Below, one piece after another: positions 54,539-63,149 of a stretch of DNA of 64,000 bases; position 1 is the stretch's first letter; each line of letters begins with the position of its first letter. The notes beneath the pieces were generated by a model. The model was not told where the DNA came from and did not search any database. It saw only the letters and a program-made list of their open reading frames with translations. The DNA comes from Agrococcus sp. Marseille-Q4369 (GTDB lineage: Bacteria > Actinomycetota > Actinomycetes > Actinomycetales > Microbacteriaceae), in assembly GCF_018308945.1 (NCBI RefSeq), contig NZ_CP070501.1, forward strand, positions 1,488,001 to 1,552,000. The letters run 5' to 3'. The translations under genes and the position numbers were made by a program.

Positions 54539-56227
54539 TTGACCCAGCTCATGCCCGCGCCGACGCGCCAGGCCGACCCGACGCATCCCCACCCCACGAC
54601 CGAGACGGCAGGGCACGCGATCGTGCGCGTGCTCGAGGAGCACGGCATCCGGCGCGCATTCGTCGTGCCGGGCGAGAGCTACCTCGAGGTGCTCGACGGC
54701 CTGCACGACTCCAGCATCGAGACGGTCGTGTGCCGCCACGAGGGCGGCGCGGCGTACATGGCGGAGGCGGAGGGCAAGCTCGGGCCGCTGCCCGGCATCG
54801 CGATGGTGACGCGCGGACCGGGAGCGGCGAACGCGCTCGTCGGCGTGCACACCGCGTGGCAGGACTCGACGCCGATGGTGCTCTTCATCGGCCTGATCCC
54901 GCTCGCGCACCGCCACAAGGAGGCGTTCCAGGAGTTCGACGTCGACGGCTGGTTCGCCGCCGGCGCGAAGAGCGTCGTCACGCTCGACGTCGCCGAGCGC
55001 GCACAGGAGGTCGTCGCCGACGCGCTGTTCCTCGCGCGCGCGGGGCGCCCCGGGCCGGTCGTGGTCGGGCTGCCGGAGGACGTCATCCGCGAGTCGATCG
55101 AGCGCCACCCGCAGCCGCAGCTGCCGGTCGCCGACGGCGGCATGACCGCGCACGACCTCGACGCCTTGCGGGAAGCGCTCGCGAGCGCCGAGAAGCCGCT
55201 GTTCGTCACCGGCGGCAGCGATTGGGACGCCGACGCATCCGACCGCCTCACGCGCTGGCTCGAGCGGCACCGCCTGCCCGCGGTCGCCGAGTGGCGCACC
55301 GAGGGGATCGTGCCGTTCGGCTCCCCCTCCTACGCCGGCCCGATCGGCTACGGCCGGCCGAAGCCGACGCTCGACGTGCTCGAGGAGTGCGACCTGCTCG
55401 TCTTCGTCGGCACGCTCCCCGGCGACGTCGTCACGAACGGCTTCCTCGTGCGGCAGGGCTGGCAGCGGCGGAACTTCCTCGTCTCGATCGACCCGACGCT
55501 GCGCGGCCGCTCGGGCGCCGTGAGCCACCACATCCTCGCTCGCCCGAGCGCCTTCGCCCGCGACCTCGAGCGCATCGAGCTCGCTCCCGACGAGCGCCGC
55601 GCCGAGTGGACCGCGAGGCTCCGCGACCAGCAGGTCGCCTTCAGCGCGCTCCCGGGCCTCGAGCCCGGCGCGGGCCGCGCCTCGATGGCGACCGTCATGG
55701 CGCACCTCGTGCCGCAGCTCGAGCACGACGCGCTCGTCACCTTCGGCGCCGGCGAGCACACGAACTGGGCGCACCGCTACTTCCCCACGCGCGCCTACCC
55801 CTCGATGGTGAGCTGCGGCAACGGGTCGATGGGCTACTCGATCCCCTCGGCGGTCGCCGCCTCGCTGCACTTCCCCGAGCGGCAGGTCGTCTCGATCGCG
55901 GGCGACGGGGAGTTCCTCATGAACGGGCAGGAGCTCGCGACCGCCGCGCAGGTCGGCGCGACGCCGCTCGTCGTGCTCGTCGACAACCGGGAGTACGGCA
56001 CCATCCGCACGCACCAGGAGCGCCGCCACCCCGGCCGCGTCTCGGGCACGCAGCTCGAGAACCCCGACTTCGCGATGCTCGCGCGCGCCTACGGCGGGCA
56101 CGGCATCGCGGTCGAGCGCGACGCCGACGTGCCGGCCGCGGTCGCGGAGGCGGTGCGGCTCTGGCGCGAGGGCGAGCGGTTCGTGCTGCTCCACGTCGTC
56201 ACGGAGCAGCGCGAGCAGGCCTACTGA
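54539..56227 (+). CDS. Thiamine-diphosphate enzyme, acetolactate-synthase-like
   Basis: 562 residues with the three ThDP domains. PYR domain with GIRRAFVVPGESYLEVLDGL and the catalytic Glu in CRHEGGAAYMAEAEGK (about 63-78), central domain with LFVTGGSDWD, PP domain with GDGEFLMNGQELATAAQVG ending VLVDNREYG (about 456-485). It is in the IlvB-like group but no small subunit is adjacent and the neighbours do not reveal a pathway, so acetolactate synthase is not assured; oxalyl-CoA- or sulfo-type decarboxylases are alternatives. TTG at 54539 has GGAG five bases upstream; ATG at 54551 is the alternative. Confidence 0.82.
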   Translation: MTQLMPAPTRQADPTHPHPTTETAGHAIVRVLEEHGIRRAFVVPGESYLEVLDGLHDSSIETVVCRHEGGAAYMAEAEGKLGPLPGIAMVTRGPGAANALVGVHTAWQDSTPMVLFIGLIPLAHRHKEAFQEFDVDGWFAAGAKSVVTLDVAERAQEVVADALFLARAGRPGPVVVGLPEDVIRESIERHPQPQLPVADGGMTAHDLDALREALASAEKPLFVTGGSDWDADASDRLTRWLERHRLPAVAEWRTEGIVPFGSPSYAGPIGYGRPKPTLDVLEECDLLVFVGTLPGDVVTNGFLVRQGWQRRNFLVSIDPTLRGRSGAVSHHILARPSAFARDLERIELAPDERRAEWTARLRDQQVAFSALPGLEPGAGRASMATVMAHLVPQLEHDALVTFGAGEHTNWAHRYFPTRAYPSMVSCGNGSMGYSIPSAVAASLHFPERQVVSIAGDGEFLMNGQELATAAQVGATPLVVLVDNREYGTIRTHQERRHPGRVSGTQLENPDFAMLARAYGGHGIAVERDADVPAAVAEAVRLWREGERFVLLHVVTEQREQAY

Positions 56228-56739
56228 GCGGTGCGGATGCGCGGTGTGGCCGGGCGGCCGGCCGCCGGCCGCGCTCGGCGCGCGATCGCGAGGGCCGCGA
56301 GCGCGAGCAGGGCGCCGAGCACGCCGCCGACGCCGTTCGCGAGCGCATCGTCGGCCGCGCACGAGCGGCCGAGCGCCGGCGCGAGCGCCTGCACCGCCTC
56401 GATCGCGACGGCGAGCGCGACCACGACCGCGGCGCCGAGCGCCGGCTTGCGCGTCGCGACGCCGACGAGCAGCGCGAGCGGCACCGTGAGCACGACGTTC
56501 GCGAGCGGCTCCGGCGCCGTGAGCCGAGCCTCGAGCTCGAGCACGCAGCCGGCCTCGAGCTCGCGACCGGTCGGGCTCAGGGTCAGGACGAGGACCGCGA
56601 GCGCCGCGAGAGCGGCGAGGATCCACGCCGCGCGCGGTCGGCCCACGAGCAGCGCGCCGATGAGCGGGCACACGAGCACGAGCGCGGCAAGGGCCGCGGG
56701 CGCGAGCCACGGGTAGGCGGCGAGGATCGTCGAGAGCAC
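56221..56739 (-). CDS. VanZ-like membrane protein
   Basis: 172 residues, four to five helices (about 10-32, 38-53, 78-96, 100-120 and 135-155). TLSPTGRELEAGC and NVVLTVPLALLVGVATR with a conserved late Asn-Gly (ADDALANGVGGVLGALL) fit the VanZ family. Role unknown outside teicoplanin resistance. GTG at 56739 is six bases after TACCGT. The last 7 bp overlap the convergent ThDP gene. Confidence 0.8.
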   Translation of the reverse strand: MLSTILAAYPWLAPAALAALVLVCPLIGALLVGRPRAAWILAALAALAVLVLTLSPTGRELEAGCVLELEARLTAPEPLANVVLTVPLALLVGVATRKPALGAAVVVALAVAIEAVQALAPALGRSCAADDALANGVGGVLGALLALAALAIARRARPAAGRPATPRIRTAQ

Positions 56740-56745
56740 CTCGAG

Positions 56746-56751
56746 ACGGTA
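56746..56751 (-). promoter_or_regulatory. -10 hexamer TACCGT of VanZ-like gene
   Basis: TACCGT, spacer CTCGAG, GTG at 56739; no SD. Confidence 0.6.
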
Positions 56752-56846
56752 GCCGGGATCGCCGCTCGCGCGCGTCGCCCGAGCGGATGACGGCGGACTA
56801 CGATCCGAGAGGCGGTCGCCGCCGCCCGGACCACCGAAGGAACCGC

Positions 56847-58163
56847 ATGTTCACCTGGCGCCTCCGCGACGCGTCGCGACTCACCGCATCCGACCTCGTG
56901 CTCCCCGAGGAGCGGCTCGCCTGGCCACGCACGATCGGCCTCGGCATGCAGCACGTCGTGGCGATGTTCGGCGCGACCTTCCTCGTGCCGATCATCACCG
57001 GCTTCCCACCGTCGACGACGCTGCTGTTCTCAGGGCTCGGCACGATGCTGTTCCTCCTCATCACGAAGAACCGGCTCCCGAGCTACCTCGGCTCGTCGTT
57101 CGCCTTCCTCGCGCCGATCGGCGCGGCGACCGAGATCGGCGGCCCCGGCTTCGCCCTCTCGGGCGTCATCCTCGTCGGGCTGCTGCTCGCGCTCGTCGGC
57201 GTCGTCGTGCACTTCTCGGGCACCCGCTGGATCGGCGCGGTCATGCCGCCGGTCGTCTCGGGCACGATCGTCGCGCTCATCGGCTTCAACCTCGCCCCGG
57301 CCGCGCGCGACAACTTCGTGAAGGACCCGCTGCTCGCGGCCATCACGCTGCTCGCGATCGTCGTGACGTCGGTGCTCTTCCGCGGCATGGTCGCGCGCCT
57401 CGCCATCCTGCTGGGCGTCGTCCTCGGCTACGTCATCGCGCTGCTGACGGGCCGCGTCGACCCCGACAAGCTCGAGGCGATCGAGGATGCCGCGTGGATC
57501 GGGCTCCCGACCTTCACGTCGCCGACCTTCGATCCCGCGCTGCTGCCGGCGATCCTCATGTTCGTGCCGGTCGTGCTGCCGCTCGTGGCCGAGAACCTCG
57601 GGCACGTCAAGGGCGTCGGCCAGCTGCTCGACCGCGACCTCGACCCGCTCGCGGGCCGCGCGCTCTTCGCCGATGGCATCGCCACCACCATCGCGGGCAC
57701 GTTCGGCGGCTCGCCGACGACCACGTACGGCGAGAACATCGGCGTCATGAGCGCGACGCGCGTGTTCTCGACGGCCGCCTACTGGATCGCCGCGATCACC
57801 GCGGTGCTGCTGGGCCTGAGCCCCAAGGTGGGCGCCGTCATCTTCGCGACCCCCGACGGCGTGCTCGGCGGTGTCACGACGGCGCTCTACGGCCTCATCG
57901 GCATCATCGGCGTGCGCATCTGGGTCGAGAACAAGGTCGACTTCTCGATCCCGCGCAACCAGTTCGCCGCCGGTGTCGGCCTCATCGTGGCGATCGCCGA
58001 CTTCACGCTCGCCTCGGGGCAGATCTCGTTCGGCGGCATCGTGCTCGGCACGGTCGCGACCCTCGTGATCTACCACCTCATGGCCGCGCTCGAGCGGCTC
58101 CGCGGCCGCCCCGAGGCGGCGCGCGACGACCACGCGCCGCCCGCGACGACGACGACCGACTGA
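56847..58163 (+). CDS. Uracil/xanthine permease (NCS2)
   Basis: 438 residues, about 14 helices. Nucleobase:cation symporter 2 marks: GLGMQHVVAMFGATFLVP (about 32-49), GGSPTTTYGENIGVMSATRV with the NCS2 signature ENxGxxxxT (about 290-309), and a conserved FxPxx helix end. Closest in pattern to UraA-type uracil permeases (the ENIGV version); xanthine is less likely. SD AAGGA precedes the ATG. A short acidic/Thr C-terminus. Confidence 0.9.
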   Translation: MFTWRLRDASRLTASDLVLPEERLAWPRTIGLGMQHVVAMFGATFLVPIITGFPPSTTLLFSGLGTMLFLLITKNRLPSYLGSSFAFLAPIGAATEIGGPGFALSGVILVGLLLALVGVVVHFSGTRWIGAVMPPVVSGTIVALIGFNLAPAARDNFVKDPLLAAITLLAIVVTSVLFRGMVARLAILLGVVLGYVIALLTGRVDPDKLEAIEDAAWIGLPTFTSPTFDPALLPAILMFVPVVLPLVAENLGHVKGVGQLLDRDLDPLAGRALFADGIATTIAGTFGGSPTTTYGENIGVMSATRVFSTAAYWIAAITAVLLGLSPKVGAVIFATPDGVLGGVTTALYGLIGIIGVRIWVENKVDFSIPRNQFAAGVGLIVAIADFTLASGQISFGGIVLGTVATLVIYHLMAALERLRGRPEAARDDHAPPATTTTD

Positions 58164-58176
58164 GGCCCCGCGCCGC

Positions 58177-59346
58177 TCAGCCGGCGAGGGCGAAGCGGCG
58201 CGGGTCGAGGAAGCCGATGTCGGCGAAGGGTTCCTCGCCGACCGCGAGCTGCGCCGCGAGCTCGCCGAGCGCGGCGGCGTGCTTGAACGAGTGCCCCGAG
58301 CAGCCGCCCGCGACGACGACCCGGCCCGTCGCATCCGTCGGCCCGACGAGGAACTGCCCGTCGGGCGTGTGCGCCATGGTGCACGTCGTCGACTCGGCCG
58401 GCTCGGGCTCGAGGTCGGGGAAGGTCGCCGCGACGAGCGCCGCGATGCCGTCGGTCTCGCCAGCGTGCACCTCGCGGTCGATCGCGTCGGGATCGTCGGG
58501 CGCGAACGGTCCGTCGAACTCGGGCCCGACCTTCGCGAGATCGCCCTCGAGCGCCCCGTGGCCCCAGATCCACTGCCCGGTGCCCGGCGCGGTGCGGATG
58601 AAGACCGGCAGTCGGTCGATGGATGCGTCGTGGCCGTCGCTCGCGCGGAACCACGTCATGACCACGCGGTGCGGGACGAGCGGCACCTCGGCCAGCTGCC
58701 CGAGCCACGGGCCTGCGGCCACGACGACCCGGCGGGCGCGCACGTCGCCGCCGGCGAGCCGGACCGTCACGCCACCGTCATCCGACTCGATGGCGAGCAC
58801 CCGCTCGCCCGTGCGGATGCGCGCACCGGCGGCGCGAGCGGCGTCGACGGCCGCGACGATCGCAGCCTCGGGCCGCAGGATCCCCGCCTCCGGGTCCCAC
58901 AGCCCGATGTCGCCGGGCTCGAGCCGCGCGTGCCCTGGGAGCCTCCGCACGATCTCGTCGGCGGTGAGCCGCTCGACCGGCAGGTCGTGCTCCCGTGCCG
59001 CGGCGAGCGTGCCCTCGATGATGCGCGATCCCGGCCGACCGATCATGACCGCGCCGGTCTCGAGCAGCAGCTCCTCCCCGCTCGAGGCCTCGAGCTCGCG
59101 CCACAGCTCGCGCGCGCGGCGCGCGATGGGCGTGAGCCCCGGGTGCTCGAGGCACGCGACGCGGAACAGCCGCGAGCGGCCGTGCGAGCCGCCCCACGCG
59201 TGGCCCGGCTTGTGCTGGTCGATCCCGACGACGTCGAGGCCGCGAGCGGCGAGCCGCCACGCGGCGCTCGAGCCGATCGCGCCGAGCCCGACGACCGCGA
59301 CGTCCGCGACCTCCCCGCTGTCCGTGACGTCCCTCTGCGCACCCAT
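58177..59346 (-). CDS. Sarcosine/N-methyltryptophan oxidase-like flavoenzyme
   Basis: 389 residues, monomeric sarcosine oxidase family. FAD fold VAVVGLGAIGSSAAWRLA (about 15-32), substrate-side HGRSRLFR, and the covalent-flavin region TTCTMAHTPDGQFLVG with Cys at about 322. GGCSGHSFKHAAALGE near the C-terminus is typical. Oxidises secondary amine substrates to give formaldehyde and H2O2; the actual amine is unknown. ATG at 59346 is six bases after TACCGT; another in-frame ATG 48 bases upstream is not needed. Confidence 0.87.
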   Translation of the reverse strand: MGAQRDVTDSGEVADVAVVGLGAIGSSAAWRLAARGLDVVGIDQHKPGHAWGGSHGRSRLFRVACLEHPGLTPIARRARELWRELEASSGEELLLETGAVMIGRPGSRIIEGTLAAAREHDLPVERLTADEIVRRLPGHARLEPGDIGLWDPEAGILRPEAAIVAAVDAARAAGARIRTGERVLAIESDDGGVTVRLAGGDVRARRVVVAAGPWLGQLAEVPLVPHRVVMTWFRASDGHDASIDRLPVFIRTAPGTGQWIWGHGALEGDLAKVGPEFDGPFAPDDPDAIDREVHAGETDGIAALVAATFPDLEPEPAESTTCTMAHTPDGQFLVGPTDATGRVVVAGGCSGHSFKHAAALGELAAQLAVGEEPFADIGFLDPRRFALAG

Positions 59347-59352
59347 GCTCGA

Positions 59353-59358
59353 ACGGTA
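59353..59358 (-). promoter_or_regulatory. -10 hexamer TACCGT of flavin oxidase
   Basis: TACCGT, spacer TCGAGC, ATG at 59346. Confidence 0.6.
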
Positions 59359-59424
59359 CCGACGCGCCTGGCTGCCCGACGCATCCGCCCGCAACAGGAG
59401 GACACGCTCGCGATATCCGACGGA

Positions 59425-59455
59425 TTTGAACGATCGGGGCCGCGGAGGAATACCC
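59425..59455 (+). promoter_or_regulatory. Possible promoter of monooxygenase operon
   Basis: TTGAAC (59425-59430) and TACCCT (59450-59455) lie 68 bp before the ATG, with a rather long 19-bp spacing. Unlike most genes here the operon has a real leader and an SD. A MarR site is expected nearby, but no clear dyad is visible. Confidence 0.4.
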
Positions 59456-59522
59456 TGTCGGCACGACCCGTTGCACTGACTGTTCGATTTTGAAAGACGT
59501 GCTCGCGACGGAAGGACACCCC

Positions 59523-60713
59523 ATGAGCAGCATGCAGTTCGGCATCTTCTCGGTGAGCGACATCACCGAGGACCCGACGACCGGTCGCACGCCGACCGAG
59601 CACGAACGCATCCGCGCGTGGGTCGCGATGGCGAAGAAGGCCGAGGACGTCGGCCTCGACGTCTTCGCCGCCGGCGAGCACCACAACCCGCCGTTCTTCT
59701 CCTCGTCGCCCACGACGATCCTCGGCTACATCGCCGCCCAGACCGAGCGGCTCATCCTCTCGACCGCGACCACGCTCATCACGACGAACGACCCGGTAAA
59801 GATCGCCGAGGACTTCGCGATGCTGCAGCACCTCGCCGACGGCCGCGTCGACCTCACCCTCGGCCGCGGCAACACCGGCCCGGTCTACCCCTGGTTCGGC
59901 AAGGACATCCGCGACGGCATCGAGCTCGCGATCGAGAACTACGCGCTGCTGCACAAGCTGTGGCGCGAGCCGGTCGTCAACTGGCAGGGCAAGCACCGCA
60001 CGCCGCTCACCGGCTACACCTCGACGCCCGCGCCGCTCGACGGCGTCGCGCCCTTCGTGTGGCACGGCTCGATCCGCTCGCCGCAGATCGCCGAGCAGGC
60101 CGCGTACTACGGCGACGGCTTCTTCCACAACAACATCTTCTGGAACAAGGAGCACACCGAGCGGATGGTGCAGCTCTACCGCTCGCGCTTCGCGCACTAC
60201 GGCCACGGCGAGCCCGAGCAGGCGATCGTCGGCCTCGGCGGCCAGATCTTCATGAAGCCGACTGAGCGCGAGGCGAAGGAGCGGTTCCGCCCGTTCTTCG
60301 ACGTCGCGCCGGTCTACGGCCACGGCCCGTCGCTCGAGGAGTTCACCGAGGCGACGCCCCTGACCGTCGGCACGCCCGAGCAGGTCATCGAGAAGACCCT
60401 CTCGTTCCGCGACTTCGCGGGCGACTACCAGCGCCAGCTCTTCCTCATCGACCACGCCGGACTCCCCCTCGAGGAGGTGCTCGAGCAGATCGAGATCCTC
60501 GGCACCGAGGTCGTGCCGGTGCTGCGGCAGGAGTTCGACCGCGTGCGCCAGCCCGGCGTGCCGGATGCGCCCACGCACGCCGCGCGCGTCGCCGCGGCGC
60601 GCGAGGCGGGCACGCAGCTCGGCGAGCAGGGCCGCGCGTGGCAGGAGCAGGGCGCGCGCAGCGACCTCGACACCGGCGCGGCGATCGCGCAGCAGTCGGC
60701 GGACGCGCGATGA
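59523..60713 (+). CDS. Luciferase-like FMN monooxygenase (CE1758 family)
   Basis: 396 residues, TIM-barrel LLM-type flavin enzyme: FGIFSVSDITEDPTTGRTPT (about 5-24), AGEHHNPPFFSSSPTTIL (about 56-73), LGRGNTGPVYPWFGK, and the C-terminal GTPEQVIEKTLSF. Uses FMNH2 supplied by the next gene product to oxidise an unknown substrate, perhaps a xenobiotic or quinone since a MarR is in the operon. SD GGAAGG about seven bases before the ATG. Its stop overlaps the flavin reductase start as ATGA. Confidence 0.9.
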   Translation: MSSMQFGIFSVSDITEDPTTGRTPTEHERIRAWVAMAKKAEDVGLDVFAAGEHHNPPFFSSSPTTILGYIAAQTERLILSTATTLITTNDPVKIAEDFAMLQHLADGRVDLTLGRGNTGPVYPWFGKDIRDGIELAIENYALLHKLWREPVVNWQGKHRTPLTGYTSTPAPLDGVAPFVWHGSIRSPQIAEQAAYYGDGFFHNNIFWNKEHTERMVQLYRSRFAHYGHGEPEQAIVGLGGQIFMKPTEREAKERFRPFFDVAPVYGHGPSLEEFTEATPLTVGTPEQVIEKTLSFRDFAGDYQRQLFLIDHAGLPLEEVLEQIEILGTEVVPVLRQEFDRVRQPGVPDAPTHAARVAAAREAGTQLGEQGRAWQEQGARSDLDTGAAIAQQSADAR

Positions 60714-61327
60714 GCTCGCCCCGGATCGCGGTCGTCTCGGCCGGCCTCGGCGAGCCCTCGAGCACGAAGCTGCTCGCCGACCGGCTGCGCGACGCGACGC
60801 TCTCGGCGCTCACCGCGCACGGCCAGACCGCCGAGGCGGTCGACGTCGTGCTGCGGCCGCTCGCGCAGGACATCGCCTCGCACATGCTCACGCACAACCC
60901 GTCCGAGGCGCTGAGCGCCGCCATCGAGGAGGTCGTCGACGCGGAGGCGATCATCGCGGTGACGCCGACGTTCAACATGTCCTACTCGGGGCTGTTCAAG
61001 TCGTTCTTCGACGTCATCGAGGAGGGGCAGCTCGCCTCGATCCCGACGGCGCTCGGCGCGACGGGCGGCTCGGCCCGCCACTCGATGGTGATGGACACCG
61101 CGATGCGGCCGATGTTCGCCTACCTCAAGGCGCAGGTCGTGCCCACCGGCGTCTTCGCGGCGAGCGAGGACTGGGGCACCGCCTCCGGGCTCGACCGCCG
61201 CATCGCCCGCGAGGGGCAGGAGCTCGCCGACCTCATGGTGGCGCTCCCGCGCCGCCGCGGCGCCGACCCCTTCGACGTCGAGAGCGAGGCGTTCGTCTCG
61301 TTCGAGCAGATGCTGGGGCACGCGTGA
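60710..61327 (+). CDS. NAD(P)H-dependent FMN reductase (CE1759 family)
   Basis: 205 residues, flavodoxin-like fold: IAVVSAGLGEPSSTKLLADRL (about 5-25) with the flavin phosphate loop, AIIAVTPTFNMSYSGLFKSFFD (about 82-103), and ALGATGGSARHSMVMDT. It reduces FMN for the monooxygenase encoded just upstream, an arrangement conserved in Corynebacterium and relatives. ATGA overlap before, GTGA overlap after with marR, so the three proteins should be made in fixed proportions. Confidence 0.9.
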   Translation: MSSPRIAVVSAGLGEPSSTKLLADRLRDATLSALTAHGQTAEAVDVVLRPLAQDIASHMLTHNPSEALSAAIEEVVDAEAIIAVTPTFNMSYSGLFKSFFDVIEEGQLASIPTALGATGGSARHSMVMDTAMRPMFAYLKAQVVPTGVFAASEDWGTASGLDRRIAREGQELADLMVALPRRRGADPFDVESEAFVSFEQMLGHA

Positions 61328-61809
61328 GCGCGGCTCGCGGCCGCCCGTCGGCCTCGCAGGCGTGGCGCGAGTACTTCGAGGGCTCGAGCCTGCTCGAGAA
61401 CGAGCTCGAGCGGCGCCTCAAGGACGCCGCCGACATGGACCTCGGCGAGTTCAACATCCTGCTCGTGCTGCACGAGGCCGAGGGCTCGCGGATGCGCATG
61501 GGCGACCTCGCGCGCGCGATCGCGTTCGCGCCCGGCCGGCTGACGTACCGCGTCGCCGCGCTCGAGCGCTCGGGGCTCGTGCGGCGCGAGCAGAGCCCGA
61601 CCGACCGCCGCGGCACCGAGGCGGTGCTGACGGATGCGGGGCGGCAGCGCCTGCGGAAGGCGCGTCCCCTGCACGCCCGGCACGTCGAGGAGCTCTTCCT
61701 CGGCGGCCTCGACGACGAGGCGATCGCGGTGCTGCACCGCGTGTTCGGCCCCTTGCGCTCCAGCCTGCTCGGTCGCGGCGCGGCGGACGCGAGCGACGCG
61801 GCCGAGTAG
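61324..61809 (+). CDS. MarR-family regulator
   Basis: 161 residues. Winged helix with MRMGDLARAIAFAPGRLTYRV (about 58-78) and LERSGLVRREQSPTDRRGTE (about 80-99), the wing motif DRR being the MarR hallmark. Starts with GTG inside the reductase stop (GTGA). As last gene of the operon it probably represses its own promoter and releases in the presence of a phenolic or oxidised ligand; neither site nor ligand can be read. A short Asp/Ala tail ends the protein. Confidence 0.88.
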   Translation: MSAARGRPSASQAWREYFEGSSLLENELERRLKDAADMDLGEFNILLVLHEAEGSRMRMGDLARAIAFAPGRLTYRVAALERSGLVRREQSPTDRRGTEAVLTDAGRQRLRKARPLHARHVEELFLGGLDDEAIAVLHRVFGPLRSSLLGRGAADASDAAE

Positions 61810-61884
61810 CCGCCGCGAGCGCGCGCCGCGCTTCCCGCCCGGCGCTCGCAGCGCATCCGTACTCCGATCGTCGCGTGCGCCTGC

Positions 61885-61890
61885 GACGAT
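61885..61890 (+). promoter_or_regulatory. -10 hexamer GACGAT of kinase 1
   Basis: GACGAT, spacer GGGTGC, ATG at 61897. Confidence 0.45.
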
Positions 61891-61896
61891 GGGTGC

Positions 61897-63015
61897 ATGC
61901 GTGAGCAGGCGCTGCTGGAGAAGGCGATCGGTCGCACCGGTCGCCTGATCGCCGTCGAGCCCTTCGGGCACGGCAGCATCGCGCGCTTCACGATCGACGA
62001 CGGCGAGTGGGCCGGCGAGTGGTTCGTCGACACCTCGAGGCTGCCGGTGGCCGCCGAGACGGGCTTCGTCGTCCGCACGGGCGACGGCGCCCCGGTCGCG
62101 CGCATCTGGAAGCATCCGCTCGACCCGCGCCTGCCGGCGCTCCGCACGGCCGTCGACCCCGAGCGGCTCGCGCGCATCTCGGCCGCTGCCGGCAGCAGCG
62201 GCGCGATCGAGGCGCGCGTGCTCGCCTACCGGCCCGGCCGCCGCGCCGTCGTGCGCATCACGCAGCACGGCGTGCACCTGTTCGTGAAGGTCGTGCGGCC
62301 CGCCGAGGCGGAGGACCTCGTGGCGATCCACGAGGCGTGCCGCGCGGTGGGCGTGCCCGCGCCCGAAGTCGTGCACTGGTCGCCGTCGGGGGTCGTCGTC
62401 GTGCGCGACGCGATCGGCACGCCCGGCCCCGTCACGGCCGCGACGATGCCGGCCGACGCCGTCGTCGACGCGGTCGACGCGCTGCGCGAGCGGCTGCTGA
62501 CCGTGCGCACGCGCCGCATCGCGCGCGCCTCGGTCGCGACGCGCATCGACTGGCACATCGCCCGCCTCGGCGACGCGCTCCCCGACCGCGTCGCCGACGT
62601 GCGCTCGCTCGCGCCGCTCATCACCGCGAACGCGCGCCGCGTCGGGCCGCCGCAGGTCATCCACGGCGACCTGCACATCGGCCAGCTCTTCTTCCACGGC
62701 AGCGCGGTCTCGTCGATCATCGACGTCGACACCGCGGGGCTCGGCGACCCGGCCGACGACTGCGCGGCCTTCGTCGGGCACGCGACCGCGAGCGCCGTGC
62801 GCAACGACGTGGCGGGCCGCGCGGCCGACGCGGAGCTGCTGCAGGATCTCGCCGACGCCGCGGAGGAGCGCTGGCTCCACTCCGCCCACACCAGGGCCCT
62901 CACCGCGCTGCACCTGCTCGGCCACGGCATCCGCGCCGCCGAGCGCTCGCCCGAGGCGGCGGGCCTGCTGCTCGACCGCGCGCTCGAGGTCACGGGGCTG
63001 CGGCCCCGCCGCTGA
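61897..63015 (+). CDS. Aminoglycoside-phosphotransferase-like kinase 1
   Basis: 372 residues. The C-terminal two thirds are APH/ChoK-like: VFLKV-type strand as LFVKVVRPAEAEDL (about 129-142), catalytic loop IHGDLHIGQLFFHG (about 255-268) and IIDVDTAGLGDPADDCAAFV (about 274-293), so it should phosphorylate a small molecule. The first about 110 residues are a separate module with GEWFVDTSRLPVAAETGF, ARIWKHPLDPRLPAL and EARVLAYRPGRRAVVRI, also present in the next gene. Substrate unknown; not a proven resistance enzyme. Confidence 0.83.
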   Translation: MREQALLEKAIGRTGRLIAVEPFGHGSIARFTIDDGEWAGEWFVDTSRLPVAAETGFVVRTGDGAPVARIWKHPLDPRLPALRTAVDPERLARISAAAGSSGAIEARVLAYRPGRRAVVRITQHGVHLFVKVVRPAEAEDLVAIHEACRAVGVPAPEVVHWSPSGVVVVRDAIGTPGPVTAATMPADAVVDAVDALRERLLTVRTRRIARASVATRIDWHIARLGDALPDRVADVRSLAPLITANARRVGPPQVIHGDLHIGQLFFHGSAVSSIIDVDTAGLGDPADDCAAFVGHATASAVRNDVAGRAADAELLQDLADAAEERWLHSAHTRALTALHLLGHGIRAAERSPEAAGLLLDRALEVTGLRPRR

Positions 63016-63039
63016 GCCCGCGCGGCCGCGACTCCCAGC

Positions 63040-63099
63040 GGGTGCGCTCCCGCCGCCGGGGTGCGGGCATGCCGCCACCCCGGCGGCGGGAGCGCACCC
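63040..63099. terminator. 24-bp perfect inverted repeat between kinase genes
   Basis: Arms 63040-63063 and 63076-63099 are perfect 24-base complements. The 12-base loop contains the palindrome GGCATGCC (63066-63073). It starts 25 bases after the stop of kinase 1. The stem is almost pure G/C and has no T-run. Best explained as a strong terminator separating the paralogues. Confidence 0.75.
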
Positions 63100-63149
63100 G
63101 TCGCCGCGGACTCGGCTCACCGAGCGCGGCGATCTGGTCGAATGGCCGT

